A stretch of DNA of 64,000 nt from Flagellimonas alvinocaridis. GTDB taxonomy: Bacteria > Bacteroidota > Bacteroidia > Flavobacteriales > Flavobacteriaceae. The stretch spans positions 186,001 to 250,000 of the forward strand of contig NZ_SNTZ01000002.1 of assembly GCF_004916895.1 (NCBI RefSeq), in the 5' to 3' direction. The translations under genes were made by a program, and so were the position numbers. The notes beneath the pieces were generated by a model. The model made no database searches, was not told the DNA's origin, and saw only the letters and a list, made by a program, of their open reading frames with translations. Positions 36,575 through 44,126 of the stretch are shown in pieces (the stretch's first letter is position 1; every line of letters starts with the position of its first letter).

Positions 36575-37564
36575 TTATTTAGAAAGCGACGCTTTTTGAT
36601 AGGCCCTCGGTGTCATATTGGTTTCCTTTTTAAAAGCACTATAAAAAGCAGAAGATGTGTTGAAGCCTACATCATAGGCTAAATTTTCAATTTTTTCATG
36701 GGCAAAATCAACATGGGATAGTTTTGAGGTAATCTCCCGAATTCTAAAACTATTGATGACGTCCTTGAAATTTTTTCCGTAAATGGATTTTATCCCATTG
36801 GATACCAGATATACAGGAGCATCTATCTTTTCAGAGAACTGGGCAATGGAAATTCCTTGTTGTACAAATATCCGTTCCACCTCTAGGGCATGGATTATTT
36901 TATCCTTCAACATATTCGGAATCGTCACTTGCTTATTTTTACTTCGGAACATAGGAGTTTTCAACGCTGTAAAAAACAGGATATAGATGATCAAAGAGGC
37001 CAATATGATACCCCAGATGTAAAATATCCTACTGGAGATATATAGTTGAAGGGAAAATAAGAGCCACAGACCAAGAATTCCATAAAACAATACGTTGTGC
37101 CATTTTGAAGCTATGCCCTCTGAACGCTTGGAAAATATATATTGATAGCCCACTACAATGAGATATCCCATTAAAAAATGTCCTGCCCACACATAGAGAT
37201 CATAGGAGGGGACAAGCTCATTGATTGCAAGAATAAATGCTCCAAAAGGTATGATGAAGTGTAAAGCGTGGGACCATTGAAACTCTTTTTTTTCTGATAG
37301 TGAGTATTTAAAATATAGGAAAAGCAAAGGGCCCATAAGAACCGAACCCAGCAGTCCGAATGAGATGCCCATCATGGAAGACCCGTGAAAAACATAGGAG
37401 AACAATGACTTGGACAGTCTCATGACAAGGGCCAAAAACAAAAATCCCACGGTCATGTCTCCCCATTTATTTTCCTTGCGGACCAAAATAAAGTAAAGGG
37501 CCATCATTAGCCCACTGGAAATGGCAGCCCCGGAAAAAATGGTCAATGCTATAGAAGGTTCCAT
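36575..37564 (-). CDS. Membrane-anchored AraC-family regulator
   Basis: 329 residues. The first ~205 hold about seven hydrophobic segments (ALTIFSGAAISSGLMMALYF, then MTVGFLFLALVM, and so on to IILASLIIYILFFTAL), and the C-terminal ~110 contain an AraC helix-turn-helix pair (FVQQGISIAQFSEKIDAPVY; IENLAYDVGFNTSSAFYSAF; MTPRAYQKA). Seven-segment membrane AraC regulators are common in Flavobacteriia; the membrane part is presumed to sense a signal. It is divergent from the secreted repeat protein gene, whose control is a plausible job (inference). Confidence 0.82.
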   Translation of the reverse strand: MEPSIALTIFSGAAISSGLMMALYFILVRKENKWGDMTVGFLFLALVMRLSKSLFSYVFHGSSMMGISFGLLGSVLMGPLLFLYFKYSLSEKKEFQWSHALHFIIPFGAFILAINELVPSYDLYVWAGHFLMGYLIVVGYQYIFSKRSEGIASKWHNVLFYGILGLWLLFSLQLYISSRIFYIWGIILASLIIYILFFTALKTPMFRSKNKQVTIPNMLKDKIIHALEVERIFVQQGISIAQFSEKIDAPVYLVSNGIKSIYGKNFKDVINSFRIREITSKLSHVDFAHEKIENLAYDVGFNTSSAFYSAFKKETNMTPRAYQKASLSK

Positions 37565-37736
37565 GTATTTCGGTTTGGGGTCAAGTTAACCTGTATGGCC
37601 TCCATTATATGTTAAAATTCATATAAATGGATATCCGCTTTTTTATAAACAGGAGAAAAAACCATCAAACTAGTTTCATATTTGGGCCATTAATCTGCCT
37701 AAAATCATTTGGCAATCTCTTTGAAATCCATACATC

Positions 37737-38987
37737 ATGAAATCAACAAAAACAATGGTTTTGGTATTCGTGGCATTAGTATCCAATTTGGGTCATGCGC
37801 AACAGATAAAAGATGTCCATAGAAGTGAATATTATGCATTGTTGCCTTTTTGGGAATCGCCCTATCAACCTGTAAAAGGGGCCTATCCCATAACTGAAGA
37901 AGAGGCATTGGGCAGAATAAATCTGAAAGTGGATTACAACGCAAACAACCAGATTATTGCTACACATGTTCGCATTGGAGAGGAATATAAGGAGTTTGAA
38001 GGTCGCTTTGGGAATTTGAACATCAACGCTCCCCTTACAAAAATAGCGTATGTGCAAAATAAGGAGGTGCATAGTTTTTTTGACCGATTTGGAAACCAGA
38101 TTTCAATTATGGGGAATGTCTATAACAAGACGTATGAAAAGGATGCTTTGGGGAGAAACATTGCTTTGGTTTTTGTTGATGCCAAGGGTGAGCCAACATC
38201 GGATTGGTTTGGTGTGATCCGTTACCAATGGATTCATCAGCCAGATGGAAGCCTTGTGGAAGAGCGGTTGGATAGCACTGGGAAAATAGTTCCTTTGCGG
38301 GGTGATTTTCAATTTTTGAGAACCCGTATGACCTTCAATGAGCAAGGGTATTTTGGAACCCTCGAAAATATTGATTCCAATGGAAACTTGGTCAGCACGG
38401 ATAATGGGGCAGCTGTTTTTAAATACTATTATGACATTCATGGAAGATTTGATCGATGGGAGGTTTTTGATGTGCATTGGAATCCCGCCATTGGACCTTC
38501 CCATACTGCCGGAGAGCAGAACAGTTGGAACAAGTATGACCTAGAGGATATTGTATTCTTCGATAAGCACAAGAATCCTGCAACCCATTGGTCCGGTGCG
38601 GAACGTTGGCACTTTGAAACGGATGCATTTGGCAACAAAACAATGCTGGAATTTCAGGATGGTGAAGGAAATCCTAAAAATGCAAATAGCGGATATGCCA
38701 AATATGTTACGGAATGGACAGAGGATGGGAGGCATCTAATTTCTGAAACGTATTTGGATAAAGAAGGCGCCAATACAATCCATAAAGTCTCCGGAGTGCA
38801 TCGTGTAGAGTATGTAAGAAATTCTTTGGGGCTAATCATGGAAAAGCAATATCTAGGTACCGATAAAAAATTGGTAAATAGAAAAGATAATGGGGTTGCT
38901 TTTGAAAAAATGAACTATGATGCCAATCATGTTTTGATTACAACCGAATTATTTGATGCCGATGGAGATCGTGTTCAAAACCCTTGA
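37737..38987 (+). CDS. Secreted protein with degenerate YD/RHS-like repeats
   Basis: A 416-residue protein with signal peptide ending GHAQQ. The mature part is built of recurring units such as YEKDALGRNIALVFVDAKGEP, FNEQGYFGTLENIDSNGN, YDIHGRFDRWEVFD and FETDAFGNKTMLEFQDGEGNP: a xxDxxGR/GN turn followed by a beta pair ending in D-x-x-G-x-P. This looks like spaced YD/RHS-type repeats but without an RHS core or toxin tip. Function is unknown. It is divergent from a membrane-anchored AraC regulator with 172 bp between, which fits a sensed, inducible exported product. Confidence 0.65.
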   Translation: MKSTKTMVLVFVALVSNLGHAQQIKDVHRSEYYALLPFWESPYQPVKGAYPITEEEALGRINLKVDYNANNQIIATHVRIGEEYKEFEGRFGNLNINAPLTKIAYVQNKEVHSFFDRFGNQISIMGNVYNKTYEKDALGRNIALVFVDAKGEPTSDWFGVIRYQWIHQPDGSLVEERLDSTGKIVPLRGDFQFLRTRMTFNEQGYFGTLENIDSNGNLVSTDNGAAVFKYYYDIHGRFDRWEVFDVHWNPAIGPSHTAGEQNSWNKYDLEDIVFFDKHKNPATHWSGAERWHFETDAFGNKTMLEFQDGEGNPKNANSGYAKYVTEWTEDGRHLISETYLDKEGANTIHKVSGVHRVEYVRNSLGLIMEKQYLGTDKKLVNRKDNGVAFEKMNYDANHVLITTELFDADGDRVQNP

Positions 38988-39037
38988 CGCCAAGTTACAT
39001 TTTCCCAACTTGAAAAAATGAAGTTCTGTAGCTAATT

Positions 39038-39238
39038 TCAAGCCTTTTGGTAAGACTTAATTGTAGATAAGGAGAACTTTGTTAGAATCACTTTAAATAG
39101 GTCCTCCCCTTCGCCTTGCATGCGTTTAATTCCGTACTTTGGAAAAGTTTTTGGCTGATAAGCTATTGGCATGCGGTAACGAAATTTTGAAATGAAGTAG
39201 GAGTGCATGAAAAGCAAACGCGCTCCAAAATAAGCCAT
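39038..39238 (-). CDS. Possible small gene or gene remnant
   Basis: A 66-codon frame in an otherwise empty 388 bp gap (38988-39375). The first half is hydrophobic/basic and the end (GIKRMQGEGEDLFKVILTKF) reads like a genuine protein C-terminus. It could be the tail of a decayed gene or a short real protein; no family is recognised. The rest of the gap shows only a weak CAAGTT/AACTTG hairpin at 38991-39012. Confidence 0.3.
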   Translation of the reverse strand: MAYFGARLLFMHSYFISKFRYRMPIAYQPKTFPKYGIKRMQGEGEDLFKVILTKFSLSTIKSYQKA

Positions 39239-39375
39239 TGGATACTATTTTTAATCCCATATCAAGAACACAATAAAGTTGATAATCACCATTCCTTATA
39301 CATTCGAATTATTCTCTTCCTCACGGTTTTCGCTCTATCCCGCCTTTGCTTCTTCAGTATTAAGAGTCAATATGT

Positions 39376-40353
39376 ATGAAACACAAAATAAGCGTCATAG
39401 TACCTGTCTACAATGTAGAGAGATACCTTAGGCGATGTTTGGACAGCATTCTTGGGCAACCGTATAGCAACCTAGAGGTTATTTTGATCAATGATGGGTC
39501 TACTGACGGTTCTCCGGAAATATGTGATGACTATTCATCTAAAGATGCTAGAATAAAAGTTCTGCATCAAAAAAATCAAGGGGTCTCTGTAGCTAGGAAC
39601 AGGGGACTTGAAAAGTCGACGGGGGATTATATTTCATTTGTTGATGCGGATGACTGGATACATAAAGACATGTATCAACTACTGATGAATTATGTAGATG
39701 GTCAAAGCAATAAGATCTTCATTTTTGAAGCACTGGTCTCAAACCGCAAAAAAGAATTTCCCGAAACCTTTTCGTCATTAAAAGTTGAGACATGGGAAAA
39801 GGGGAAAATCCTTGAAGATTATTTGAAAAAGGGGTTTTACCTCTGGCGAAATCTATATCCGAAGGAACTGGCGAAAAAGATAAAGTTTAAGGAAGGTATA
39901 CACATAACATCCGATGTCATCTTTGGTATTGATTTATTGGAACACGTCGAGTCTGCCTGTTATATAAATGCGCCCTTGTATATGTATTTTGTCGATAATA
40001 ATGAATCCATTACAAGAAACAGTTATGACGCAAGAAAGTATATAGTTTTTGATGTGAACCTTTATTTGAAGAATAGAACACAAAATCTCTTTCCCAATGA
40101 CAATGCATTAAACGAATTGGTTAGGAAAAGATTGATGGAAAATATTAAATACCATCTTCATAATACTCGAAAAGGTAAACGGACAGAACCTAAAAGTCAG
40201 GATACAATCAAGTTTAGAAGGCGGCTCAAAAAAGAGTTCGATAAAAATTATAAAAACGCAATTGATTTTTCATTTGAAGGGCTGACGATAAGATACATGC
40301 CTCTCTTCATTTCAGATATTATCTTCAACCTAAAGCATAAGTTGTTACAATAG
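39376..40353 (+). CDS. Family 2 glycosyltransferase
   Basis: A 325-residue GT-A enzyme: N-terminal KISVIVPVYNVERYLRRCL, the nucleotide-sugar aspartates in INDGSTDGSPE near 38-48, GVSVARNRGLE near 70, and the DADDW metal-binding motif near 93-97. The C-terminal ~200 residues are basic and variable, as in polysaccharide or O-antigen transferases. Its codon use is more AT-rich than that of flanking genes, and it stands alone next to a tRNA gene, suggesting it was acquired. Donor and acceptor sugars cannot be predicted. Confidence 0.85.
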   Translation: MKHKISVIVPVYNVERYLRRCLDSILGQPYSNLEVILINDGSTDGSPEICDDYSSKDARIKVLHQKNQGVSVARNRGLEKSTGDYISFVDADDWIHKDMYQLLMNYVDGQSNKIFIFEALVSNRKKEFPETFSSLKVETWEKGKILEDYLKKGFYLWRNLYPKELAKKIKFKEGIHITSDVIFGIDLLEHVESACYINAPLYMYFVDNNESITRNSYDARKYIVFDVNLYLKNRTQNLFPNDNALNELVRKRLMENIKYHLHNTRKGKRTEPKSQDTIKFRRRLKKEFDKNYKNAIDFSFEGLTIRYMPLFISDIIFNLKHKLLQ

Positions 40354-40491
40354 AAAAGGGTTGATGCCAGTACATTGATTAATCCCTTTGCATGTCTTCC
40401 TGAAAATGTAAACCGGCAACCCAACGACACAACGATTTTGTCATTACCAGTATTTACAACGGTCTGCAACTTACGGTATTTCAATAAATAA

Positions 40492-40521
40492 CAAAACCCT
40501 GCATTTTCATACAGGGTTTGT
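40492..40521 (-). terminator. Terminator of the tRNA-Arg transcript
   Basis: AAACCCTG (40494-40501) and CAGGGTTT (40512-40519) pair around a 10-base loop. On the minus strand the stem is followed by TTGTTATTT, just past the tRNA 3' end. Confidence 0.7.
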
Positions 40522-40529
40522 ATTTTAAG

Positions 40530-40603
40530 TGACCGCGGCAGGATTCAAACCTGCAACCTTCTGAGCCGTAATCAGATGCGCTATTCAGTTGCGCCACGCG
40601 GCC
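40530..40603 (-). tRNA. tRNA-Arg (ACG)
   Basis: A 74-nt cloverleaf on the minus strand: acceptor GGCCGCG/CGCGGTC with a G-T pair at 2:71, anticodon stem TCTGA/TCAGA around TTACGGC giving anticodon ACG, and T-arm with GGTTTGAATCC. The 3' CCA is not encoded. No promoter lies directly in front. The likely promoter is about 310 bp upstream, beyond the GIY-YIG gene, so the tRNA must be cut out of a longer transcript. Confidence 0.96.
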
Positions 40604-40838
40604 TAATATGTAATTTTCTCCATCTTCTTCCAGCAGCCGATTTCAAGTATTTTTCTCTTTTCCGAGCCTCTGCTAAAGTTTCGAAACTTTCTTTGCGAAT
40701 CAGCTTCCAAGGAACAAATGGTTTGGTCGATGTGGTTTTTCCTGTGTTGTGTTCCTTCAATCGTCTAGCGATATCCTTGGTGAAACCAACATAATATCGC
40801 TCAAATTTAGAACTGTACAGCACATAAACAAAGAACAT
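40581..40838 (-). CDS. GIY-YIG endonuclease-like protein embedded upstream of tRNA-Arg
   Basis: The ATG at 40838 gives 85 residues: MFFVYVLYSSKFERYYVGFT holds the GIY-YIG core (VYVLY and YYVG), then the catalytic arginine in DIARRLKEHNTG near 22-33, KPFVPWKLIRKESFE, and the catalytic glutamate in EARKREKYLKS near 60-70. This matches small UvrC-type GIY-YIG proteins. The natural-looking end is GRRWRKLHI, but the frame runs on as RPRGATE and stops inside the tRNA-Arg gene, overlapping it by 23 bp. It lies between the tRNA promoter and the tRNA. Cleavage target is unknown. Confidence 0.85.
   Translation of the reverse strand: MFFVYVLYSSKFERYYVGFTKDIARRLKEHNTGKTTSTKPFVPWKLIRKESFETLAEARKREKYLKSAAGRRWRKLHIRPRGATE
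40595..40604. repeat. 10 bp direct repeat, copy at the real tRNA-Arg 5' end
   Basis: CACGCGGCCT here covers the first nine bases of tRNA-Arg plus one flanking base. The same 10-mer recurs at 40890-40899, so the two copies bracket the GIY-YIG unit with a 295 bp period. Confidence 0.8.
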
Positions 40839-40857
40839 CAAAATGTCATTTTCGCGC

Positions 40858-40885
40858 CCCGTCCGAACGTTCCCTTCGGAACGGG
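40858..40885. repeat. Hairpin at the head of the GIY-YIG unit
   Basis: CCCGTCCGAA (40858-40867) pairs with TTCGGAACGGG (40875-40885), a 10 bp stem with one bulged A and a 7-base loop. It sits between the tRNA remnant and the nuclease ATG, so it is in the 5' leader of the nuclease message. Confidence 0.7.
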
Positions 40886-40889
40886 TGGG

Positions 40890-40899
40890 CACGCGGCCT
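40890..40899. repeat. 10 bp direct repeat, truncated tRNA-Arg 5' end
   Basis: CACGCGGCCT, identical to the 5' end of tRNA-Arg at 40595-40604, but followed by hairpin sequence and not by the rest of a tRNA. It sits 14 bases behind a promoter, where a tRNA would be expected to begin. Confidence 0.8.
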
Positions 40900-40912
40900 T
40901 TTAATAGGGCTG

Positions 40913-40942
40913 CAAATATATTTCTTTTTACCTTTACTGCAA
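40913..40942 (-). promoter_or_regulatory. Promoter reading into GIY-YIG gene and tRNA-Arg
   Basis: On the minus strand, TTG (40942-40940), a 19-base spacer and TATATTTG (40920-40913) match the Bacteroidota consensus. It has the same shape as the promoter of the tRNA-Glu pair in this window. The divergent apt ATG lies 23 bp away. Confidence 0.7.
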
Positions 40943-40964
40943 AACCTCATCTGTCAAAAAAATT

Positions 40965-41477
40965 ATGGATTTTGCTTCCTACATTCGTGATATCGAAGAC
41001 TTTCCGAAACCTGGTGTGAATTTCAAGGACATAACACCACTTTTAAACAATCCTGAAGCACTGAATAAAGCTTGTGATGTTCTTTGCGGTTTTGCAAGTC
41101 ATATGCATGTTGATAAAGTGGTTGGGGTTGATAGTAGGGGGTTTATATTTGCGCCATTAATTGCCTCACGCATAGGAGCCGGGTTTGTGCCAGTGAGAAA
41201 GTCTGGAAAACTTCCCTATACTACCATTTCGGAATCCTATGAGCTGGAATATGGTTCGGAAACTTTGGAAATTCATACAGACGCCATAAGAAAAGGCGAA
41301 AAAGTGTTGGTGCATGATGATGTACTGGCCACAGGAGGAACGGCCAGCGCCGTCTGCAAGCTGGTTGAAAAACTTGGTGGGGAAGTGGTACAATGCAATT
41401 TCTTAATAGAGCTTACCTTCTTAAATGGAGCCAAAAAACTAAACGGTTACCAAATAGAGGCTCTTCTGCAATATTAA
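40965..41477 (+). CDS. apt: Adenine phosphoribosyltransferase
   Basis: Salvages adenine to AMP with PRPP. 170 residues. Seen: FPKPGVNFKDITPLL near 13-27, VVGVDSRGFIFAPLIA near 52-67, FVPVRKSGKLP near 74-84 and the PRPP loop VLVHDDVLATGGTA near 114-127. Its stop codon overlaps the stop of a small opposing gene. Confidence 0.97.
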   Translation: MDFASYIRDIEDFPKPGVNFKDITPLLNNPEALNKACDVLCGFASHMHVDKVVGVDSRGFIFAPLIASRIGAGFVPVRKSGKLPYTTISESYELEYGSETLEIHTDAIRKGEKVLVHDDVLATGGTASAVCKLVEKLGGEVVQCNFLIELTFLNGAKKLNGYQIEALLQY

Positions 41478-41617
41478 TTCAAAGCGTTTTTGGTAACATA
41501 GTACCGCCAGCCTATAATGGCCAATTGTAATTTGGAAGCCTTGGAAAGGTCCAATCCCTTTTTGGTATAGGATGGAAGTATTGCCTTATTGATTTTTGCC
41601 AAAATTTTGAAAAGCAT
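41474..41617 (-). CDS. Conserved-looking 47-residue basic protein
   Basis: A short complete frame, MLFKILAKINKAILPSYTKK, then a GLDLSKASKLQLAIIGWRYY segment and VTKNALN. It is basic, with an amphipathic N-terminal helix and a hydrophobic AIIGWRYYVTK end. I recall similar ~50-residue proteins next to apt in other Flavobacteriaceae, often labelled SsrA-binding protein without visible SmpB similarity. Its TAA stop overlaps the apt stop on the other strand by two bases. Function is unknown; a membrane-surface peptide is possible. Confidence 0.7.
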   Translation of the reverse strand: MLFKILAKINKAILPSYTKKGLDLSKASKLQLAIIGWRYYVTKNALN

Positions 41618-41687
41618 GGTGTTAGGTGTTGGTTAAAGCAAATATAACCAAGATATTGGGTTGCCCCTTGTAGAGGGATAAAAAGAA

Positions 41688-41712
41688 AAAAGGCCAACTA
41701 AGTTGGCCTTTT
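41688..41712 (-). terminator. Terminator after the DUF885 gene
   Basis: AAAAGGCCAACT-A-AGTTGGCCTTTT, 12 bp perfect stem, 11 bases past the stop of the minus-strand DUF885 gene. Confidence 0.9.
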
Positions 41713-41722
41713 CATGAAATTC

Positions 41723-43501
41723 TTATTTGTTGGAAGTAATCCAACGGTCAATTTTATCCTCCAATAAAGCCAAGGGAACACAACCGGTCTCCAAAACTTG
41801 GTTGTGGAATTGCCCAATATTGAAGGTGTCCCCTAGAGCATCTTCGGCCTTTTTGCGAAGCTCCCTAATTTTCAATTGCCCTATTTTATAGGACAAAGCT
41901 TGACCTGGGTTGGCCATGTATCGTTCAATTTCCGAAATGATACTGGCCTCGGATTCAGCTTCATTGTCCAAGGAATATTGAATGGCCTCCTCACGGGTCC
42001 ACCCTTTTGAATGTAGGCCCGTGTCTACCACAAGACGCACAGCTCGGTGCATTTCAGCTCCCAACATTCCAAAATATTGGTAGGGGTCGGTGTACAGTCC
42101 CAATTCTTTACCCAAAGACTCTGTATAAAGGGCCCATCCCTCGCCATATCCACTATACCAAAGTGTCTTTCTGAAATGGGGAAGCTCCTCATTCTCTTGA
42201 GTCAATGAAATTTGGTAATGATGACCTGGAATGGCTTCATGAAGGAAAAGGGACTCATCCGAATAGGTATTGTATTTACTGGCATCGGGGATGGGAACAT
42301 AAAAAATACCAGGTCGGGTACCGTCCAAGGACCCTTGGTTGTACTCGGCACTTGCCGAATTCTCACGAAATGCCTCGGTGCGTCTTACTTCAAAAGGGGT
42401 TTTTGGTTTTTGGTCAAAAAGTTTTTCAATCTGTGGCTTCATGCGCTCATGAATGGCATTGAAGTTGTCAATTACCTGCTGGGGTTCAGTAAATGGCATA
42501 AGGTCCTTATGGTTTCGGACATAGTCGAAGAATGCTTTTAAATCCCCTTCAAAACCAACCTGGGCCTTTACTTTTTCCATTTCGGAACGTATACGGGCCA
42601 CCTCGCTCAATCCCAATTCGTGGATTTCGGCTGCAGTCATGTTGGTGGTAGTGTATTTTTTAATTTGATGGGCATAATAGGCATCTCCATTGGGTTCACC
42701 TTGTATGCCGCTTGTTTCTCTACCGGCAGCTAAGTAGTCGGTACTCATAAAATTGTATAAGCTTTCGTAGGCTGGAATGATCTTGTTTGTGATCATGTCT
42801 TCATACGAAGCAGTTAGCGATGCCTTTTGTTCATCAGTAAAATCTGTTGGCATGTTCTTTATGGGTTGATAAAAAAGATGCTGATCAATATTTTTGATTG
42901 TTTGGGATTGAAGTTGGGGAAGTACCTTTACAATCAATGACTTTGGAAGCACATGACCCTTTTCCATACCTTCCTTCATCTTGGCTTCCGTACTGGATAG
43001 CCATTCCAAATAGTCATCTACTCGTTTCATCCAATTTTCGTAATCTTGGACCGTTTTGAAAGGCTGGGCGCTGGCTCCACTTGCCAACTGCCCCACAAAT
43101 AAATTAAGGGACCACATTTGGTCAATAGGGGTAAGATCGGCGTTGAAATTAAATTCTTCCAGATTAATGTTGCACTCCCATAAGAGAATGGCCTTGCTCA
43201 TTTGCTCACTTTCAGTAAGATTTTCATCCGGGAATTGAGACAGCATTTCTTTATACCCTTCATAATAGGATTTTGATTGTTCCTTGTAGGCATCAGAAAG
43301 CGGATTGGCAAATGAATCATCATATCTGTGGTCACCAGCCAAGGTGGCGGCCAATGGATTCAATTTGAGTCCATCCTCATAATAATTGTCCAATACTTTG
43401 GAGAACTCATCACTTTGGGAAGGGGCTTCCTCTTTTTTTGCTTCTTGTTTACAGGATGTCATGGCTAAAAATGCCATGGCTAGAATTGTTACTTTTTTCA
43501 C
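41723..43501 (-). CDS. DUF885 zinc-dependent lipoprotein, probable peptidase
   Basis: A 592-residue lipoprotein: signal MKKVTILAMAFLAMTSC with the acylated cysteine at about residue 17. The long helical body ends with the catalytic-looking HEAIPGHHYQ near 427 (HExxxxxH zinc motif), followed by GYGEGWALYTESLG near 452 with a third ligand glutamate, and RAVRLVVDTGLHSKGWTREEAI. This is the DUF885 family, related to M32/M3-like gluzincins. It would act in the periplasm or on the outer membrane; substrates are not known. A 625 bp gap lies upstream. Confidence 0.9.
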   Translation of the reverse strand: MKKVTILAMAFLAMTSCKQEAKKEEAPSQSDEFSKVLDNYYEDGLKLNPLAATLAGDHRYDDSFANPLSDAYKEQSKSYYEGYKEMLSQFPDENLTESEQMSKAILLWECNINLEEFNFNADLTPIDQMWSLNLFVGQLASGASAQPFKTVQDYENWMKRVDDYLEWLSSTEAKMKEGMEKGHVLPKSLIVKVLPQLQSQTIKNIDQHLFYQPIKNMPTDFTDEQKASLTASYEDMITNKIIPAYESLYNFMSTDYLAAGRETSGIQGEPNGDAYYAHQIKKYTTTNMTAAEIHELGLSEVARIRSEMEKVKAQVGFEGDLKAFFDYVRNHKDLMPFTEPQQVIDNFNAIHERMKPQIEKLFDQKPKTPFEVRRTEAFRENSASAEYNQGSLDGTRPGIFYVPIPDASKYNTYSDESLFLHEAIPGHHYQISLTQENEELPHFRKTLWYSGYGEGWALYTESLGKELGLYTDPYQYFGMLGAEMHRAVRLVVDTGLHSKGWTREEAIQYSLDNEAESEASIISEIERYMANPGQALSYKIGQLKIRELRKKAEDALGDTFNIGQFHNQVLETGCVPLALLEDKIDRWITSNK

Positions 43502-44126
43502 TTTTTTTAAGTTGATTTGTTACAGGTGTAAAATAATCAAATCAGTAGAACATAAATGCTAAACTTTTAATAAAAGGGAAATTGTAAGTCAAAAAGATAT
43601 ATTTCATCATATGAAAATTGATTCAATGATGAGGATGAGGAGCATCACAAAAAGTTTCACAATAGTTATCATCGGTAGATGGATTTTGGGTTAAAAAATG
43701 GTTGTTTTCTGATTTTGTTTTTTCAATTTAAAATGATAGAAATCATGTCTCCAAGTTTTTGACCAAGAATCTATACAATTGCATACAGGATTGTAGTCTT
43801 TTAAATGAGATGGCCCTTCAATATTTTTAATGTGCCTTGGAACTAGTTACATATTTAAATACAAAAACCTTGAAGGAATTATAAAATGTAATAATTGTAG
43901 GGCTGTTTTTAAGTCTTTTTTGAAAACCAAGGGGAGTATGGTTTAAAAATGGGGCTTTTTTGGTCATTTCATTAATGGGGCCGATAGGATTTAATAAATT
44001 CTTTCGCCATTTTTCATAACAAAATTGCGCTTGGTTTAGATAGATTTTTGCTCAAGTTGGCAACACTTTTCTTGAAGCTCAACCATTAATAAATCTTCAT
44101 ATATATTTGCCACAAATTCGTACTCT
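43502..44126. other. 625 bp AT-rich intergenic region
   Basis: No credible gene on either strand. It should hold the promoters of the DUF885 gene (minus) and the exchanger gene (plus). Seen: a TTTCAT-CAT-ATGAAA palindrome at 43602-43616, a CTTTT-AAT-AAAAG palindrome near 43566, and TATATTTG at 44102-44109, a fitting -7 box for the exchanger gene (no TTG at the right spacing). Nothing else stands out. Confidence 0.5.

Noticed and set aside
37737..38987. RHS/YD polymorphic toxin
   Set aside because: Only spaced YD-like turns are present; there is no RHS core motif, no variable C-terminal tip and no small immunity gene downstream.
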